Shown here piece by piece: positions 5,507 through 7,391 of a stretch of DNA of 7,391 nucleotides; the first letter of the stretch is position 1; every line of letters starts with the position of its first letter. The position numbers and the translations under genes are program-made. The notes under the pieces are model-generated. The model was given only the letters and a program-made list of their open reading frames with translations. It was not told the origin of the DNA and made no database searches. Origin of the DNA: Bacteroidota bacterium (GTDB taxonomy: Bacteria > Bacteroidota > Bacteroidia > Cytophagales > Cyclobacteriaceae); NCBI GenBank assembly GCA_024643595.1, contig JAHEMS010000169.1, positions 1-7,391 of the forward strand, in the 5' to 3' direction.

Positions 5507-6880
5507 TCAATCCCCTGAATTGTTAGGGGATATTTCAAAATCGGTCATTAACGAACCATTGACTTGAGTCTTCCAGTGATAAACCCGGTTTAATTTTGGC
5601 ATTTTCCTTAATTGATTGATACACGTTTGTGTAATGTCTGTTTCATTCAGGTTCACTACTTCAAGGTGTTTTAGCCCCATAAGGTTACTTGCAATAGCAT
5701 CGGAGATTCGATTTTTTTCAAGTCTTAATTTTTCGAGGTTAGTCATCTGGGGAAGAAAATCAAGATCTTTTTCTGTAAAATCATTATCGGAAACATTAAA
5801 CCATATAACATTCTTTGCAATAGCGATGAGATCTGGTTTTAATAAATCAATTTGTGCATCCGATTCAGATGGTAAGGTAATATCTAACATTGGAGGATGG
5901 TGTTGCATGATTCTTACATTCATCCCCTTATTTCTGAGATTATCAACGATGTCCATATTTACGCTGGAAGGTATTTCAGGATTGATTTCATTCATACCAC
6001 TAGCGGTCGGTGATGAGTCATCGGCCATATCGCCAAAACCTAGCAAGGCTGCCACCTGAGGCTTAATCTCTTCAGCATATTGCAACTCACCAAGCCTCTT
6101 TCCATCTACCGCCATTCCTTTTTCTATCCACCATTTAATAATCGCTGTTTCACTTTTGGTTAATGATGGTTTTCCATCGGCAGGCATAAATTTTTCATTT
6201 GTCGGATCAAGGGAAATCCTTTTGTACAGTTCACTTTCACTTAGGTTTCCAGCCACCACAGCGGGTCCACTTTTACCACCCTTTTTCAATGCAGCAACAG
6301 ATTGCATTGATAATTTTCCTTTACGCTTATCGACCCGATGGCATTGGGAACAGCGCTTCATAAGCAATGGTTGGATCACTTGCTCATACATTAGGGCTTC
6401 TTCTACGCTGGAAGGTTTTTCCAATTTTTGGTTCATTAGAACATTCCATGAGAGATATTCACTGCCATGCGTCAAGCTACCCCCCAGGTGCCCGGTATAG
6501 CTTACTATTACAAAAAGAATAATGGAAAGTGAGGAATACGCTTTCTTATTGAGAGAAACTTTTTTTCGAACGGGTTGAGTACTTAATGCAAATAATAAAC
6601 CTGAAAATGCAGTGACTATAATACCACCCGTTTGATGACTGCTCAAACGCTGATAATCATAATCTCCTGAAAGCGATAACACGTAGCCTGTAACACTCGA
6701 AACGAGTGCGGCTATTAATCCCAACAATAAAATAATCGATACAGAGGGAATTACGTGTTGAAACTTTCTTGAATAGGAAAACAGGTCTATTAATACTGCC
6801 AATAACAAAAACCCAATGGGCAAATGAACCAATAATGGATGCAAGTGACCAATAAAAGTTGTGATGTCGAGCAGCATCAT
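5507..6880 (-). CDS. DUF2231 membrane domain / Planctomycete-type cytochrome c / leucine-rich repeat fusion
   Basis: A 457-residue envelope protein with three parts. Residues about 8-132 form a DUF2231-like four-helix membrane domain opening with GHLHPLLVHLPIGF (His12, His14, His19), with further histidines at 82, 131 and 138. Basic loops (SRKF near 37-40, RKK and NKK at 105-113) fall between helices 1-2 and 3-4, so by the positive-inside rule both ends face the periplasm. Residues about 165-260 are a c-type cytochrome of the Planctomycete (PSCyt1) kind: heme-binding CSQCH at 177-181 (Cys177, Cys180, His181), GGKSGPAVVAGN, and MPADGKPSLT whose Met232 is the likely distal ligand. Residues about 345-435 are leucine-rich repeats (LEKLRLEKNRISD, LEVVNLNETDIT). 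It is probably involved in periplasmic electron transfer together with the DUF1501 protein encoded 9 bases upstream; the reaction is unknown. Two adjacent ATGs (6880, 6877) are both possible starts. Confidence 0.9.
   Translation of the reverse strand: MMLLDITTFIGHLHPLLVHLPIGFLLLAVLIDLFSYSRKFQHVIPSVSIILLLGLIAALVSSVTGYVLSLSGDYDYQRLSSHQTGGIIVTAFSGLLFALSTQPVRKKVSLNKKAYSSLSIILFVIVSYTGHLGGSLTHGSEYLSWNVLMNQKLEKPSSVEEALMYEQVIQPLLMKRCSQCHRVDKRKGKLSMQSVAALKKGGKSGPAVVAGNLSESELYKRISLDPTNEKFMPADGKPSLTKSETAIIKWWIEKGMAVDGKRLGELQYAEEIKPQVAALLGFGDMADDSSPTASGMNEINPEIPSSVNMDIVDNLRNKGMNVRIMQHHPPMLDITLPSESDAQIDLLKPDLIAIAKNVIWFNVSDNDFTEKDLDFLPQMTNLEKLRLEKNRISDAIASNLMGLKHLEVVNLNETDITQTCINQLRKMPKLNRVYHWKTQVNGSLMTDFEISPNNSGD
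5510..5531 (-). terminator. Hairpin at the end of the cytochrome-fusion gene
   Basis: ATCCCCT (5510-5516) and AGGGGAT (5525-5531) are a perfect 7-bp inverted repeat with an 8-base loop, ending right at the TGA stop of the minus-strand gene. The stem is GC-rich enough to be stable, but no T-tract follows (the minus strand continues TGAAAGAATATCC). It could protect the mRNA 3' end or partly separate the cytochrome gene from the downstream ornithine cyclodeaminase homologue; as an intrinsic terminator it is incomplete. Confidence 0.4.
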
Positions 6881-6889
6881 GAAAAGAAG

Positions 6890-7391
6890 TTAAACAAGTA
6901 AATCCTTTACCACCTTGCCGCTTACGTCTGTCAACCGAAAGCGTCTTCCCTGAAATTTAAACGTTAGTCTTTCGTGATCAACTCCCATTAAATGTAAAAT
7001 GGTGGCATGGAAATCATGAACATGCACAGGGTTCTTGATAATGTTATAGCTGAAATCATCCGTTTCTCCATAACTGATGCCTGCTTTTACTCCCGCACCG
7101 GCCATCCACATGGTAAAACATCGCGGATGGTGATCACGTCCGTAATCTCTTGGCAACAGTTTACCTTGGGAGTAAACCGTCCTGCCAAATTCACCTCCCC
7201 AAATCACCAGGGTGTCTTCCAGCAAGCCCAACCTCTTAAGATCTTTGATGAATGCAGCCGTGGGTTGGTCAGTATCTTTACATTGCCTTTCAATGCCTGA
7301 GGGTAAATTACCATGATGGTCCCATCCCTGATGATACAGTTGGACAAACTTTACATCTTTCTGCAACAGTTTACGAGCCAGGATGCAGTTT
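6890..7391 (-). CDS. DUF1501 family protein, C-terminal part (gene runs off the right edge)
   Basis: The frame is open from the right edge (first readable residues Asn-Cys-Ile-Leu-Ala-Arg) to TAA 6892-6890, giving about 166 residues; full-length members are roughly 450-500, so about two thirds are missing. Family hallmarks are clear: QLYHQGWDHHGN, SAAFI-type helix with DLKRLGLLEDTLVIW, GGEFGRTVYSQG, GRDHHPRCFTMWMAGAGVKAG, YGETDDFSYN, HVHDFHATILHLMG, and FQGRRFRLTDVSGKVV. DUF1501 proteins are exported, usually by the Tat pathway, and resemble the alkaline phosphatase/sulfatase fold; the Asp/His clusters in these motifs look like metal ligands. Their substrate has not been established. They are usually encoded beside DUF1549/DUF1553 cytochrome-type proteins, which would be expected just beyond this window. 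The cytochrome-fusion gene begins 9 bases after the stop, so the two are very probably one transcript. The TTG at 7364-7366 is internal, not a start. Confidence 0.93.
   Translation of the reverse strand, partial: NCILARKLLQKDVKFVQLYHQGWDHHGNLPSGIERQCKDTDQPTAAFIKDLKRLGLLEDTLVIWGGEFGRTVYSQGKLLPRDYGRDHHPRCFTMWMAGAGVKAGISYGETDDFSYNIIKNPVHVHDFHATILHLMGVDHERLTFKFQGRRFRLTDVSGKVVKDLLV

Noticed and set aside
1..7391. CRISPR array, tRNA, rRNA, insertion sequence or prophage
   Set aside because: No regularly spaced direct repeats, no cloverleaf or rRNA-like sequence, and no transposase, integrase or phage structural gene was seen on either strand.

Overview
The window looks like chromosomal DNA from a Bacteroidota bacterium, most likely in or near the Cytophagales. 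This is an inference from several signs. Starts are preceded by A/T-rich sequence rather than Shine-Dalgarno boxes. There are two small lipoproteins, one carrying the Cys-Lys-(Asp/Glu)2 surface-export signal known in this phylum. There is a secreted coiled-coil/outer-membrane-type protein, and a DUF1501 / DUF2231-cytochrome gene pair of the kind shared by Planctomycetes and Bacteroidota. I see no rRNA, tRNA, CRISPR array, transposase or phage gene.

Layout, left to right: (1) 2-157 (+) is the C-terminal tail of a TPR protein. (2) 315-554 (-) is a 79-residue protein of unknown function, divergent from (3) 725-1357 (+), a surface-type lipoprotein of unknown function. (4) On the minus strand, 3491-2064 encodes an exported protein with a coiled coil, a Leu-Pro-rich linker and a probable outer-membrane beta-barrel. 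It is followed after 37 bases by a YihX-like HAD phosphatase (2026-1400), probably in one operon. (5) 3492-3877 has no convincing gene but holds several inverted repeats, the best having two perfect 9-bp arms, and leads into (6) a small lipoprotein (3878-4186, +). The C-terminal membrane segment of that lipoprotein seems to have been shifted out of frame. (7) 4297-4478 is AT-rich intergenic DNA with a perfect 14-bp palindrome. (8) The rest is read leftward: the end of a DUF1501 gene (7391-6890), then after 9 bases a DUF2231 / cytochrome c / leucine-rich-repeat fusion (6880-5507), then after 80 bases an ornithine cyclodeaminase/mu-crystallin family enzyme (5426-4479).

How the genes work together: the strongest functional unit is the DUF1501 and DUF2231-cytochrome-LRR pair. 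It is predicted to be an envelope module in which a membrane-anchored heme protein works with an exported alkaline-phosphatase-fold-like protein; the reaction is unknown. Its upstream partner, usually a DUF1549/DUF1553 protein, would lie beyond the right edge. The ornithine cyclodeaminase homologue follows in the same direction, but a hairpin lies between the two genes, so cotranscription is uncertain. Nothing here amounts to a clearly new system. The best leads are the frame-disrupted lipoprotein, the hairpin-rich leader before it, and the uncharacterised coiled-coil/barrel protein.
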